From Azolla caroliniana (lineage: Eukaryota > Polypodiophyta): a stretch of 64,000 nt of DNA. The stretch is from NCBI GenBank assembly GCA_043228905.1, contig JBHGNT010000010.1, positions 19,964,001 through 20,028,000 of the forward strand, given 5' to 3'. Every line of letters starts with the position of its first letter. Position 1 is the stretch's first letter. The position numbers were made by a program, and so were the translations under genes. A model generated the notes under the pieces. That model saw only the letters and a list, made by a program, of their open reading frames with translations. It made no database searches and was not told the origin of the DNA. Below, in pieces: positions 1-11,123 of this stretch.

Positions 1-53
1 CGTGTGCCTTCTTTCTCCTTGTTCGGTACCACCTGTGCCGAACGTTGTCCCGT
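1..53. other. Unassigned flank left of the first LTR
   Basis: I see no gene or recognisable repeat in these 53 bases. They lie just outside the TG terminus of the alpha-A LTR and are probably the target into which it inserted. Confidence 0.3.
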
Positions 54-656
54 TGTCGTGGAGAAAACCGGCCATAGGAGGAAACGGGGAAAAAGATGCA
101 GAAATAGACCCTTACGTGTGGCCGCGCTATTTGTTAAGATGTAAATAAACTAGGTAGTACACATTAATTGTCTAGGGAATCCAAGCGTATCTCAGTCCGA
201 CGGGACAGAGGATAAATGTATGTAACCGAGGGAGTAACGGTCTTCCCCGGAAGCCTATAAAAGGGAGGGGAGAAGACTGATACAGGGATCACGCATTTTT
301 GAGTGGACGAAGTGCTGTCGGACTGGGAACTGAGCTCTCCCCTCCACTATCGTTGTTGCTTCTGCAGGGATTTTGGGTTAGGTTGGTTGCCTCAGTTGCG
401 TGAAAGCCCGAGTGCTTCCGATAGAGGCTCCACTACGTATTTTAGTGCGTGTGTTCGACTGTGTTGAGTCTGTCACCGGCTTGCTGGTTGTAACATTGCA
501 AGCTCTATAATCTACAATACTGTTATTGGAATTGATTCTTTCCTTCTGTCTCTCTGTGTTTCTGCGAATCTCTCTCCCTCTTCTCTCTCACGCTCCTCGG
601 TTCAGGGCCCTCGCGGTCCCGCCTTATTTCATACGCGAGAACTTAACAACACAACA
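54..656 (+). repeat. 5' LTR of Ty3 alpha copy A
   Basis: The LTR begins TGTCGTGGAGAA and ends ...ACAACA, and a primer-binding site follows at once. A TATA box (TATAAAAG) lies at 256-263. The R/U5 part is pyrimidine-rich and contains a CCTCGCGGTCCCGCC stretch that recurs near the 3' end of every alpha LTR here (24.8, 26.2, 40.3, 55.8 and 61.2 kb). Length is 603 bp. Confidence 0.85.
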
Positions 657-660
657 TATT

Positions 661-678
661 TGGTGAACCCGACGTGAA
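661..678 (+). other. Primer-binding site, alpha copy A
   Basis: TGGTGAACCCGACGTGAA starts four bases after the LTR end. The same 18 bases, or one- to two-base variants, occur at the same place in the other alpha-type elements. This position and conservation mark it as the tRNA-primed start of minus-strand DNA. I do not assign the tRNA. Confidence 0.8.
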
Positions 679-701
679 ACAAGGCCGTAGAGGAGTTGAA
701 G

Positions 702-1982
702 ATGAGGGGATCGGAGCTTGCCGAAGCCATGGCGGCAACAATTGATCGGATAGTAAGTGCTCGCGCGGGCACATGCGCCCTCGACAGGGCCATCAAAGCG
801 ATTGTCGACACGGTAGGCCGGTTCAATGGAAAGAACACCAGGAGTTATTTGGAGGCCTACAGGGCCGAAATGGTGATGAGGGACATTCCGGAAGATAGGC
901 GGTTGGCCGGTTTCCCTCAGGTGGCGACGCCATGCATTCACGCAGAGGTGCTCGAGGTACAAGTTGGATGCCGGACCTGGGGAGAGTTTGAAGGTCGGAT
1001 CCTCGAGAAATATGGGCTCGATGACTCGCTTCGGCTTTCAAAGCGGGATTTCATGGAGTGGGTGGAGACCCCCAGAAAGGGGAGGAATACGTTTGCGCTC
1101 CTCCAGGAATTTGAAAAACGGTTCGCTTTGTTGTCGGCGCTGGACCGGACTGTGCTCGACACGAACCGGTCCTGCTGTTCGTCAAAGCGGTGGACGCGTT
1201 GGACCGGGAGAAAGTGGGTCTCCTATTGGAGATGGACTAAGGGCTCACGACAGACTGGGCCGTGGTAAAACAAGTCTATAGTCGTTTCGATAAACGACGT
1301 GAATGGAGCGGCGAGGGATCGCTAGTAGTAGGGATGATCCCGACAAGGAAGTTCGAGGGTAAGGAAAGATGAGACTCGAACTTGGCTGGAGTTGGGTGCG
1401 GGCCCGTCTGACGCTGTCAAGGGACTCTCCGGGGGATCAACTCTAGAGGAGTTGACACAAATGGTGCGGGATCTCTAGATCGCGGAGGCTCAGAGAGACA
1501 GCAACGAACAAACTCGTGTCCGGAGGCCGCCGGCAGGGCAACGATGCATGTGGTGTGACGCAGTCGGTCACATCCGGAAGGAGTGCGTGGATTTCGCAGA
1601 AGCGCTCAGGGCTAACATGGTGTACCTCTGGAATGGGTGGGTACACGTGAGCGAAACTCGGAAGGCCCTGGAGTTGAATACCGGGCGCGAAGGAATGAAG
1701 CGGTTGATGGAGGAAGCTGCGGAACGACATGCAAAGGCCATCCACTACTCGGTGTCGGCAGGGATCCGGGTCGGGGGTGACGAGGATCAGAAGGCGAAAG
1801 GCTCCAGATTTTGGCCACTGGTGCTAAAGGGCCTCTCCGGGGTTCGACTAAAGGAGGAAGAGGCGGATAGCGCAGAGCAGCGGATCCGGGGGGTCACCGG
1901 ATGGGACGATCCGGTCGAGGAAAAGACTGGCTTCATGGAAGCCGCGTAACAAAACTATGAGGTTCTGGTGGAAGATAAATGC
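702..1982 (+). pseudogene. Broken gag of Ty3 alpha copy A
   Basis: This encoded the capsid/nucleocapsid precursor. The first part (to about 1165) starts MRGSELAEAM and matches the Gag N-terminus of copies D, G and I. A one-base loss near 1170 shifts the frame within the segment equivalent to LLFVKSVDALD of copy D. The frame recovers at about 1545 with a zinc knuckle of type CX2CX4HX4C (CMWCDAVGHIRKEC) and a conserved tail ending in DPVEEKTGF. A TAA follows at 1947-1949, and residual gag continues until an antisense LTR begins at 1983. Protease and pol are absent, so the copy is dead. Confidence 0.85.
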
Positions 1983-2357
1983 TGTTGCGAAGTTTCGCGC
2001 ACATGTGTTACTTGGGCGGGACCACGGGGGTCTTGGACTAGGGAGTACTCAAGGGATAGAGAAGACCCGAGGTTTGCTTTATGACAATACTACTTCCCGA
2101 CCCCTTCCCGAGCAAGGTCTTGTTGCCCTTTGTTTTGTGAGGTCGGTGGCTCTCGTTGATCACGACAATTTATGTTGCGAAGTTTCGCGCATGTGTGTTA
2201 CTTGGGCGGGACCACGGGGGTCTTGGACTAGGGAGTACTCAAGGGATAGAGAAGACTCGAGGTTTGCTTTACGAAAATACTACTTCCGGACCCCTTCCCG
2301 AGCAAGGTCTCGTTGCCCTTTGTTTTGTGAGACCGGTGGCTCTCGTTGATCACGACT
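1983..2357. repeat. 190-bp direct duplication of an LTR end
   Basis: Two tandem copies start at 1983 and 2173 with TGTTGCGAAGTTTCGCGC and differ by a few substitutions. Each holds the inverted U5 end of an alpha-type LTR. Confidence 0.9.
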
Positions 2358-2467
2358 CATCGACCTTCCGAGATCACCGCATGAGCCAAGTGACCAAACG
2401 GGTACAAGCAAGATGAGCACACAACATGAATGCACAAGGGGACGATAATACAAACACGAATGTCCGT

Positions 2468-2880
2468 ACGTCTTTATGAGGAGGAGAGGTGCATGGGCAT
2501 GCTCGAACGCTCCCTCGTCACAAGACGTCGAACGTATGAGGAAGACACAAAACACATGCACAAAATGCTCGCACGCCTTTATGAGGAGGAGAGGTGCATG
2601 GGCAAGCCCGAACGGTCCCCTTGTCATGTCAAGACGGCCGAACGTACAAGGAAGACACAAACACACACACAAATGCTCGTACGCCTTTATGAGGAGGAGA
2701 GGTGCATGAGCAAGCCCGAACGGTCCCCTCGTCACAAGATGGCCGAACGTACAAGAAAGACACAAACACACACACAAAATGCTCGTACGCCTTTATGAGG
2801 AGGAGAGGTGCATGGGCAAGCCCGAACGGTCCCCTCATCACAAGACGGCCGAACGTACAAGGAAGACACGAATAAAGAAA
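2468..2880. repeat. Minisatellite of about 107 bp, four units
   Basis: The marker CTTTATGAGGAGGAGAGG recurs near 2472, 2577, 2685 and 2791, giving periods of 105-108 bp. Units contain short CACACA runs. The apparent translations change frame from unit to unit, so I do not regard the array as coding. Confidence 0.9.
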
Positions 2881-3353
2881 GAAGGAGAGAAAGAAACACG
2901 AATGATATCAACCAAAGAGATAAATACGTGTTCGATTCCAACGCAAGAGGATCCTTTATAAAATAGGGTTTTGTTTACAATGGCAACTTATAGTTAACCA
3001 CAAGCTCAATCAAAACATAAATATTAAATGCCCTTAGAGACAAAAGCCAATCCCAACAAAGATGAACACACGAGCACCACCAAAATGCCAATCCCAACGA
3101 ACCACGACCACCCGAACGGCGAGCACACGGGCTCGCAACGACGAACGGGGCGGAGCAACGTCGAACCAACGAAGCTTGGGCTCATGAGCACTTCGAGTGC
3201 CGACGCGAAGAAGACGAGCACGTGGTGATGGGGGGGATGAAGGGGTATGAGATGAAGAGAAGTGGTGAATAAGGAGATGAAGAGCTTCGAAGGAAAATTG
3301 GCGATAGTCTCCTCCTCCCAAAACGTCCTCCTCAATGAGCCCCCCTCGACCTC

Positions 3354-3361
3354 CTTTTATA
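3354..3361 (-). promoter_or_regulatory. TATA box of the antisense LTR
   Basis: TATAAAAG on the minus strand, in CCTATAAAAGGAGG context, the same context as in the sense alpha LTRs. Confidence 0.5.
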
Positions 3362-3587
3362 GGAAAAAAAGAAGGGGGGGTCGCCAAATTTGTCTTCAAT
3401 GAAAAAGGAATAAAATTCCTTAAATCACGCTGCACTGTAAGACTAGATTCAAACTGTGCACCTCCAGCTAGTAGTCAATGTGATTATCCACTAGCCCACT
3501 AACTCTCTGTTATACAATCTATAATTCTATCTCTATAAATTAATAGTCTGTCTCCCCTCTACCTTTTATCTCTCCTCTCTCTTACTT

Positions 3588-4212
3588 AATCAGTGCATAG
3601 TGCGCGTGAACCGGCTCTTCACGCGTGCGCGCCCTTTAATGTATATAATAGAGAATTAGGTACAAAGGTATATCCTAGGTAGTTAGATTCGGTAGGTAGG
3701 AAGTTAATGAGGGAACGGCTCCCTTCTTGAAGCTATAAAAGAGAGGGAGGCGCAACGTGAAAGGGAGATATATTTTATTGAGGAGGACGAAGTGCTGGCG
3801 GACCGAAACCGAACGCTTCTCCTCTGTTCGTTCTCCATCGCTCTTCTCTGCAGGTTTTCGGGAGGCTCGCGCTGCTTCGAGGAACGCCCGTGTGCTTCCG
3901 GCAGCACCTCCATCCTATCCCCCTTCGTGCGCAGACGAGCAGGCATCGACATCTGTTCGCCGGCCTGTTCGGTTGTAACCGCTCGCGTGCTCTGTTGTTT
4001 ATTTGTCATTCGTTAATATACAAACATTCGTGTCTCTCTGTCTCTGTGTCCATTCGTGTCTTCCGCGTTGACGGGCCGTGTCCCTATGTTTCTTTGCTCA
4101 TACGTAACCGGGCGTCTCTCTCTTTCTCTTTCCCCTTCTATCACCTGCTCTTCGGTTCAAGACCCCGGTGGTCCCGCCTCGTTTCTCCACGCACGCGCGT
4201 AGTAACGCGACA
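3588..4212 (+). repeat. Truncated alpha LTR of the type found in copy G
   Basis: From AATCAGTGCATAG to ...TAACGCGACA this matches the G LTR (55196-55801) along its length, including the TATA box (TATAAAAG at 3734-3741) and the GGTCCCGCC end. It lacks the first 30 or so bases of the G LTR and is not followed by a primer-binding site. It is therefore a solo or truncated LTR lying inside the antisense LTR. Confidence 0.75.
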
Positions 4213-4364
4213 ATGAGCTTCTATACCTCCTTTCCACCCTTTCTTTTCCTTTTTATTTTGCATATGCACAATTAATCGCCTTTGTGTGCACACACATTGC
4301 ACATGCACATTTTGACCCCCCTTTCGCCGGTTTTTCCCACCCTCGAGCACGCCACATCACGACA

Positions 4365-4381
4365 TCCACCCCCACCAAACT
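4365..4381 (-). other. Polypurine tract of the antisense element
   Basis: On the minus strand, GTTTGGTGGGGGTGGA abuts the LTR start TGTCGTG. The same tract precedes the 3' LTR of copy D at 39300-39315. Confidence 0.75.
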
Positions 4382-4424
4382 GCACATCCTCTGGTATGTG
4401 CCAGGAATGGCGGGCTGAGGGTGG

Positions 4425-4774
4425 TCAATAGTTCATTTCCTCCTCCTCATTGACCCTGTGGCTTGTTGTTTGCTCGCCTTTATCTTCGTCAAGGTCATCG
4501 AGGTTTGGCTCCTTGTCGTGTCGCTTTTTGAAGATTTTGACCCGCTTCCTGGCTATTGGTATAGCTAGCTTAATCCCATCGAATTCAACGAGATGGTAGG
4601 TAGCATTATCGTTTGCACTCGTTACCACGTACGACCCGAACCATCGCTTTGCGAATTTCTGCATCGACCTATGTTGATTGTCGAGACTAGTATCATATAC
4701 AATCACCCAGTCTCCTTCTTCGATCTTCCGAGGGCGCAGTCGGTATGTCTTGTCGAATCGGGCTTTGTTACTTA
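4425..4774 (-). pseudogene. C-terminal tail of an alpha-type Ty3 pol (antisense)
   Basis: The minus-strand reading contains RPRKIEEGDWV, YDTSLDNQH and RWFGSYVV. It aligns with the C-terminal GPY/F-type end of integrase seen in copy D (38980-39246, RWFGPYMV). The stop codon at 4425 lies about 45 bases before the polypurine tract. The rest of pol is missing: at about 4775 the sequence switches to a sense fragment of another element. Confidence 0.75.
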
Positions 4775-4967
4775 GCCTCGATTTCGTAATTCAGCACCGA
4801 CCAGGGACGCAACACGCAGTGGCGGATTTTTTGAGCAGACTCAAGAATGGAGAAACAGTACAGAAAGACGACGACGACTTTCCGGACGCTGACATCTTGC
4901 GGGTAGCGACACTAGCAGAAAAAACGGAATCGACCTTTCCGGACCGGTGGCTTATGGAAATGACGTA
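4775..4967 (+). pseudogene. Scrap of Ty3 RNase H end, E-like family
   Basis: The translation reads HRPGTQHAVADFLSRL and then an acidic linker with DDFPDADILRV. It parallels residues 1350-1390 of element E (HRPGAQHAIADYLSQL ... DDFPDTQLFRV), so it is the end of RNase H and the spacer before integrase. It is joined on the left to an opposite-strand alpha tail and on the right to copia-A, with no LTRs at either join. Confidence 0.7.
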
Positions 4968-7256
4968 CACACTACGCACCCGTTTCGGCACATTGGCAAT
5001 GTTCCGTTCGACGAAAGAGGTAAGCAAACATACATTAAAAATGTCTTGCATGTTCCCACCATCACGAAGAATTTGGTCTCGGTCGGCCAAATGGTTGAGC
5101 AAGGGATGCAAGTACGATTCGACCAAGAAGGGTGCTTCATCGAAAAAGATGGCCGAATCATCGCACACGGAAGAAGAGAGGGCCGGATGTTCATTCTCGA
5201 TTCACACGAGATGAAATCCGTCATGTTCGCGAAAAGCACGAAAGCCGACTCCGACATAGAGCTATGGCATAAGCGAATCGGTCACATCAATCTCAACAAA
5301 CTCAAAGCAATGAAATTGAAAGGAGTCGTCATCGGACTCTCGACATTCAAAGAGAAGGAGATTGAAGGTGTATGCGAAGCGTGCCAATTCGGCAAGCAAC
5401 ACCGACACCCATTTCCGAAAGAGCGAAAGGTGAGCAAAGGTCTACTTGACGTAGTCCATTCCGACGTATGGGGATCGGCTCAAACGGCGACATTCGGCGG
5501 ATGCCAATATTACGTACTCTTCATCGATGACTTTTCTAGGCACACTTGGATCTATCCAATGCGGCAAAAGAGCGAAGTGTTTGGACACTTCCAAAAATTC
5601 AAGAATGAAGTCGAGAAAGCCACCGGCCGACATGTGCGATGTCTTCGATCGGATGGCGGCAAGGAGTACTTCTCGAACGATTTCACGGCGTATCTCCGAA
5701 AGGAAGGAATTCGGCGAGAATTCACTTGCCGACACACTCTGCAACAAAATGAAGTAGCCGAGCGCAAAAATCGGCACATCCTCGAAGTAGCGCGGGCCAT
5801 GATGAACGAGAAGCATATGCCCAAGTCATATTGGGCCGAAGTTGCAAATACGACCGTCTACCTAATGAACCGATGCACAACATCCGGCGTGCACGAGGTC
5901 ACTCCGCACGAAAAATACTTTGGAAAGAAGCCGGACTTATTGCACACCCGGATATTCGGCGTGATAGCGTACGTGCACATCCCCGACGAGAAGTGTCAAA
6001 AGCTTGACCCGAAGTCGGAGAAATGTATCCTCGTAGGATACTCACTGGAGCAAAAGGGGTACAAGTGCTACAACCCCTCAACTTGAAAATCTCGAGTAAG
6101 TCGAGACGTCGTATTTGACGAGTCCGCTTCCTGGTACGCACGAGAGACAACTCCGACTCTGACTCCGCTCGACCCGGAATCCTTCGAACCAAAGATAGAG
6201 GATTAAGATCGCCTTACATGCATGTTTGAAGAAAGTCCGATCACGACCCGACTGAGCGAACCACAAGAGCCTTTGAGCGATCAAAGCACATCACGGCCTA
6301 GCCCGAAGATGGACAAAGGCAAGGCAAATATGGCGGAATATGAAGACGATCGCTTCGATGACGATGAGTTGACTCACTCACTCGACAGTGAGTTCAACGG
6401 CTTCAATGTTCCAATCGGAGCTAAGAAAGCCCTCATCTCTGCAAATGAAAACCTCCGTCGCTCCACCCGTGAAAAGAATCCGGTCAGCCGATTCGGCTAC
6501 AATGATTACATGGCATATCACTATGCCTTTATGATGAAGGTGGCGACAGTACGCGAGCCGGAAACATTCTCCGAAGCAGCCAAGGATCCACGATGGATCG
6601 AAGCCATGAGCGAGGAGATGCAGGCATTACGCAAGAACGAGACGTGGGATCTCGTTCCCACCTCACCACACAAAAAGGCGATCAGATGTAGATGGATTTA
6701 CAAAGTGAAGTACAACACTGACGGTTTCGTCAACCGCTACAAAGCGCGACTCGTAGCGAAAGGCTACGCCCAAACGCACGGAGTTGACTACGAGGAGACC
6801 TTTGCCCCGGTGGCAAAGATGACGACGGTACAGACCATAATTGCGCTTGCCGCGGCGAAAGGGTGGCACCTCCATCAAATGGACGTCAAGAACGCCTTTC
6901 TACAAGGCGAATTGGAAGGGGAGGTGTACATGATACAACCACCCGGCTTCAACTCGAGCACCCATGCAAAAGCTGTATGCCGACTCAAGAAGCCACTCTA
7001 CGGCCTCAACCAAGCACCGCGTGCTTGGCATTCGAAGATAACACAATATCTTCATCAAATCGGCTTCCGTATGTCCAAATCAGACAACTCCCTCTACATA
7101 CGAAGCAATTCCGCAATTCCGATCGTCATCATCTTATATGTGGATGACCTAGTCATTGGAGGTGAGCATCTTGTCGAAATCAATAAAGTCAAATCCCTCC
7201 TTTTCGACAAGTTTGAGATGACGGACATGAAGGAGCTCCACTACTTCCTCGTCATC
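4968..7256 (+). pseudogene. Copia-A pol, first part: integrase and reverse transcriptase
   Basis: A Ty1/copia polyprotein missing gag and most of protease. It opens with the pre-integrase region (ELWHKRIGHINLNKL) and the HHCC finger ending CEACQFGKQHRHPF. The integrase core follows with HSDVWG, RSDGGKEY and the acidic residue in QQNEVAERKNR, where the usual N-G is altered. Reverse transcriptase follows with WIYKVKYN, HQMDVKNAFLQGEL, KPLYGLNQAPRAW and the catalytic LYVDDLVIGG. In-frame stops lie at 6084-6086 and near 6204. A solo LTR interrupts the gene after MKELHYFL at 7257. The 5' LTR is missing. Confidence 0.9.
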
Positions 7257-7461
7257 TGTTACCCGTATAGGTATACGGGAGGGTTAAGTGTAATGTGAAA
7301 GGTGTAATGTGGAATATGAAATGTGAATGTGTGAGTGTTAGGTGAGGTAAGTAGGTGTACCTACGTCCATTCGGCTTTTTGTAAAGATCTTATATAAATC
7401 CTCACTCATGGGGCATGAAAATATGGAATATTGAAGTTACCCACAAACTGTGTCTGTCTTG

Positions 7462-7496
<35 letters not shown>

Positions 7497-7599
7497 CGTT
7501 CTCTCTGTGCATCTCATCTCTCCCTCTCTCCTCTCACACTCGAACCCCCTTAGGAGGGGGGTGGAACTGATCTTGGCTCCACCCCCCACCCAGAAACAA
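7257..7599 (+). repeat. Solo LTR inserted in copia-A
   Basis: The unit begins TGTTACCCGTATAGG and ends ...AGAAACAA or CAACA, depending on how the flank is parsed. CATC is found on both sides (7253-7256 and 7600-7603), a likely 4-bp target duplication. A TATA-like TTATATAAATCC lies near 7388 and a (CT)n tract at about 7461-7492. The copia-A frame resumes directly after it (GIEVIRTPAGIM), so the insertion is clean. Confidence 0.75.
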
Positions 7600-7601
7600 C
7601 A

Positions 7602-8449
7602 TCGAGGTAATTCGGACTCCGGCCGGAATCATGATTTCTCAATTGCACTACATCCTCAATTTGTTATACAAGTTCGGTATGGCTAAGTGCAAATCCGTGG
7701 CAACCCCGCTTGATCGTAATCTCAAACTAGATGCAAACTCCGACACCAAAGCGTGTGAGCTGACTTAGTATCGACAACTCATCGGGAGTCTCATCTACCT
7801 CACGATCACTTGACCCGATCTCAGTTATCCAATCGGTCTCCTTAGTCAATTCATGCAAACATCACGTGATACTCACTTGGATTGTGCTAAGCGAGTTCTA
7901 CGATACGTGAGCGGCACAATGGATTGCGGCATCCTCTACAAGACCGCGATGCCAATACGCCTCAAGGGGTACACAGACGCCGATTGGGCCAGCTACAGAG
8001 CCGATAGAAGATCAACCTCTGGATTTGTTTTCTCCCTCGGTAGCGGAGCAATATCCTGGAGTAGCAAGAAGCAACCTATCGTCGCTCTTTCGAGTACGGA
8101 GGCGGAATACAAGGGCGCAGCCGTAGCTGCGTGTGAAGCCGTATGACTCAAGAGGATTTTGAAGGATCTGGGCGTACCCATCACGGATCCGACTTCCCTT
8201 TACTGCGACAACATGAGCAGTATCTATCTGGCTCAGAACCCGGCGTTCCACGCGTGGACAAAGCACATCGAAGTGCACTATCACTTCATCCGAGAGCGCG
8301 TTCTAGCTGGCGATGTCGACCTACAACATATTAGCACCAATCTTCAAACGACCGACATCTTCACTAAAGCCTTAGGAGCCGACAAGCTCTGGCAATTCAT
8401 GACCAACCTCGGATTGACGATCCCTGACCTGCTTGAGGGGGAGTACTGA
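7602..8449 (+). pseudogene. Copia-A pol, second part: RNase H
   Basis: Continues the copia-A polyprotein. It has the linker PLDRNLKLDAN, then the RNase H signatures GYTDADWASYRADRRSTSGF, SSKKQPIVALSSTEAEYKGA, LYCDNMSSIYLAQNP and KHIEVHYHFIRERV, ending GLTIPDLLEGEY. Stops at about 7768, 7811 and 8143 interrupt it. The last codons contain a purine-rich GAGGGGGAGTA of the kind that primes plus-strand DNA in copia elements. Confidence 0.9.
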
Positions 8450-8748
8450 AGACATTACGCAATAACACGTGGATTCCGCAAGCCGCGCACACTAAGCAAG
8501 AACACGTGGATTACGCAACCACGCAACCATGCAACGAAGCCGCGAAGAGCCGATCTACCGCGCAAAGCCGCGAAGAAAGATGCAAGCCGAAGCACAGACT
8601 TTGCAACTATGCACAATGCAAGCTGGAGCACGGATTCCACAACTCCGCATAAAGCGAGTCGACACGAGTCGACGCGCACTCCGGAACGCGAGTCGAAGTG
8701 GATTTCGGATACTGTCTGAAACCGACCCGACTTGAGCTTGAGGGGGCG
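8450..8748 (+). other. Noncoding spacer between copia-A pol and its 3' LTR
   Basis: No gene seen. It contains near-repeats of AACACGTGGATT and GCAACC. It ends in GCTTGAGGGGGCG, a second purine-rich tract directly before the LTR and the likelier functional polypurine tract. Confidence 0.5.
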
Positions 8749-9158
8749 TGTTGAGAATCAAGATCAACTTGGTCTAGTGTGTGAACTCACCTTGAGAGTG
8801 AATAGACACTCCAACGGTCGAGAGTCACCATTAAGTCACCTCTTTGTATTCTAGCATTTAGTATGAGTCATAGAATCATATTCTATGACACATAACTTAT
8901 GAGCTTTCACATTCCCCATGCTCCATGAGCCTTGTAGTTAATGAAGAGAGAGGGTGACTATATAAAGCACCCTCCTCCCACCTTGTATTTAGTTGAGTCT
9001 TTCTCCTTTGTTAATACAATCTACCTTGCGTATTCTCTATGTATTACTCCTTGTCTCTCTCACACACACACTCTCTCTCATACACACACATAACTCACAT
9101 CTCTTCCGCTGCACAAGAATCATCTCTTGATTCTTTCTCTAAAAGATAATTTGCAACA
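8749..9158 (+). repeat. 3' LTR of copia-A
   Basis: Begins TGTTGAGAATCAAGATC and ends near ...TTGCAACA. The ends carry an imperfect inverted repeat (GAATCAAGA / TCTTGATTC). It follows a purine-rich tract and has a TATATAAAG stretch near 8959. No matching 5' LTR is present. Confidence 0.75.
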
Positions 9159-9159
9159 A

Positions 9160-10740
9160 GTCTGGTCCACTTCAATGGATGAATGGTTACATCAACCTTG
9201 GTTTGGAATCCTTTATTTATAGATGAAGAAGGATCTATGTTGGGGAGGAGAGTGAGATTAAATTGGGCTAAGGTGGATTCATCTTTTGCATCATCTCTTA
9301 GTAAGTGGCAATGCTTTGTTCACAATCCCATTGATATTATGCAACAAGAATATAGAGGAATAAGAGGAGGAAAGATGATAGTTGATGAATTAAGGAAATT
9401 GCAACTACCCTTGATGGATAATATACATTCTAATTGTCATAAGTGGGTGAGATTATTTTCAAATTTTACTTGGAGTTTGTGGCCTTAGAGATAATGATAC
9501 TTTCTTGAGTTATGATGTTTTACAGGATGGACGATTAGGGTTGATCCCCCTAGAAGATGAATGTTTCGCTGAGGCTACATTAAAACCCATTAGAAATCTA
9601 GCTAAGGTAGATAAGATTTGGATCCTAGACCCTGATCTTAATGTTGTTCATCCATGGTGGGATCTATGGGTAGTGGACAAAAAACCATTATGTGAATTGG
9701 AATGGGATCCAGGGGAATGGAAGTGGTTACCTACATCATATTCTGGGGAGGATGTTATAGGCCGATTCCGTTTTTTCAATATTTGGTTCGATTGGGAAGG
9801 GAGATGTTGCGACGTAGGATACCTCATTGGCCGACATTAGCTACAACATGGTTGAGTTATAATGTTGATCCTACTCATATGACAATATTTTGGAAATGGG
9901 TATGACCTCTGCAAATTCCAAAAGAAGATTATTCTATTTAGATGGTTGATTGTTCATTATGCGGTTCTTGTTAGGGTTTCGATGCATTGTAAATATATGG
10001 ATTAAGATGTGTGATTTTTGTGGATTAGAGACGGAGTCTCGTCATCACCTATTCTGGTCATGTATGGTTGCCAAATTGGTTTGGAAAAGGATGTTACATC
10101 TATTGCATGAGTTATATGGCTCTAGAGTATATAAATGGGGGGCAGTGATGTGGATTGCTATTAAGGGTGAGGTACAAGATTATGAGCACGAAAAGGTTAC
10201 CTTTGCATTACATACAAGAGGTCGATATGCTGAGGAAGTGTCGTCGTGTATGCCTATTAATTCAGTACAGAATGGGGGGGTTTAGGAGACTATTAGTTCC
10301 ATAACATTATGGGTTTTGTGGACTAGTAGATGTTCAAGGATGTTTTAACAAATTCAATGGAATGCTATGGATGTAGTCAAGGAGAGTTGGTTGACCTTGG
10401 TGCATACACTAAAAGGAGAATATGACATTATCAAGGGTGATTCAGATGCAGTCTTTTGAAAGGAAGAGGTTTTTAAGAAGAGACGAGAAAGGATGAATGT
10501 ATTCGACATGGTTAATTGTTGTATACGTTGGAGGCATCAACCACCTCTCTGGGTATTTCCTCCACCGATATGAGGCATGTGGCTATGTATAACTGTTCTT
10601 GGTACTGTCTTGGGAGTTATGTATATCAATGGCAGTCTATGAGTAGTGGTCAAGAAGAAAGACCTTCGAGACTTATTTTCTGGTTTGTTGAAATCTTGTG
10701 GCAACATGGGAGATATATAGAGAGGGAACAAATTTTTCTA
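9160..10740 (+). pseudogene. Decayed LINE reverse-transcriptase C-terminus with zf-RVT
   Basis: The translation, spread over several frames, resembles the C-terminal region of plant LINE reverse transcriptases. Segments include FIDEEGSMLGRRVRLNWAKV, then WKWLPTSYSGEDVIGRF, then the zinc-binding zf-RVT module CDFCGLETESRHHLFWSC (10010-10063), continuing VAKLVWKRML. Stops and frameshifts occur throughout and the catalytic RT core is absent. I see no terminal A-tract or target duplication. It is an old, 5'-truncated copy. Confidence 0.7.
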
Positions 10741-11123
10741 TTTCGTCAAAATGGATGAGCTCATTAAAAACTGAAAATGATAATATTTTTACACATGGCT
10801 TTCAAATGAGGTGCTTTGGACCTCACTCATTACAGGATATGTAAAGAATGGCTAAGATAAAGAAGCATAGAATTATGTTCAACTTATGCAAGTTTAGGGT
10901 ATCTTTCTCAATCCTTTAGCTCTGATTTCTATCTTAATAATAGGTGGACATGCACGTGTTGTTAGCAGAGGCCAAGATATGGATGTGGTGATAACAAAGA
11001 AAGGATTAATTGAAAGTAATGTGATTGTTGGAACTGTCTTGCTGAATATGTATATGAAATGTGACTTTCTTGTGGAGACACTCAAGACTGCACTGATTTC
11101 AAATGCTTTTATATGGCACTTAC

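Larger units (their letters stand above)
1983..4364 (-). repeat. Antisense Ty3 alpha-type 3' LTR, expanded and invaded
   Basis: Read on the minus strand, an LTR starts TGTCGTGATG at 4364, directly after a polypurine tract, and ends ...ACTTCGCAACA at 1983. A minus-strand TATA box (TATAAAAG) lies at 3354-3361. The U5 segment CCCCCGTGGTCCCGCC of alpha LTRs is readable on the minus strand near 2020 and 2210. The unit contains two tandem arrays (1983-2357 and 2468-2880) and a sense LTR at 3588-4212. It interrupts the gag of copy A. Its length, over 1.7 kb without the insert, is unusual for this family. The outer limits fit well; the middle (2880-3340) is assigned only by continuity. Confidence 0.6.

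Noticed and set aside
2430-2961. Repeated peptide RLYEEERCMGKPERSP across 2.43-2.96 kb
   Set aside because: The units are 105-108 bases and the reading frame shifts between them. They lie in an LTR and share no other coding sign.
7450-7500. (CT)n tracts here and at 15.94, 23.76, 40.82 and 45.36 kb as independent regulatory elements
   Set aside because: They are simple microsatellites, mostly in LTR leaders. Nothing beyond composition supports a specific role.
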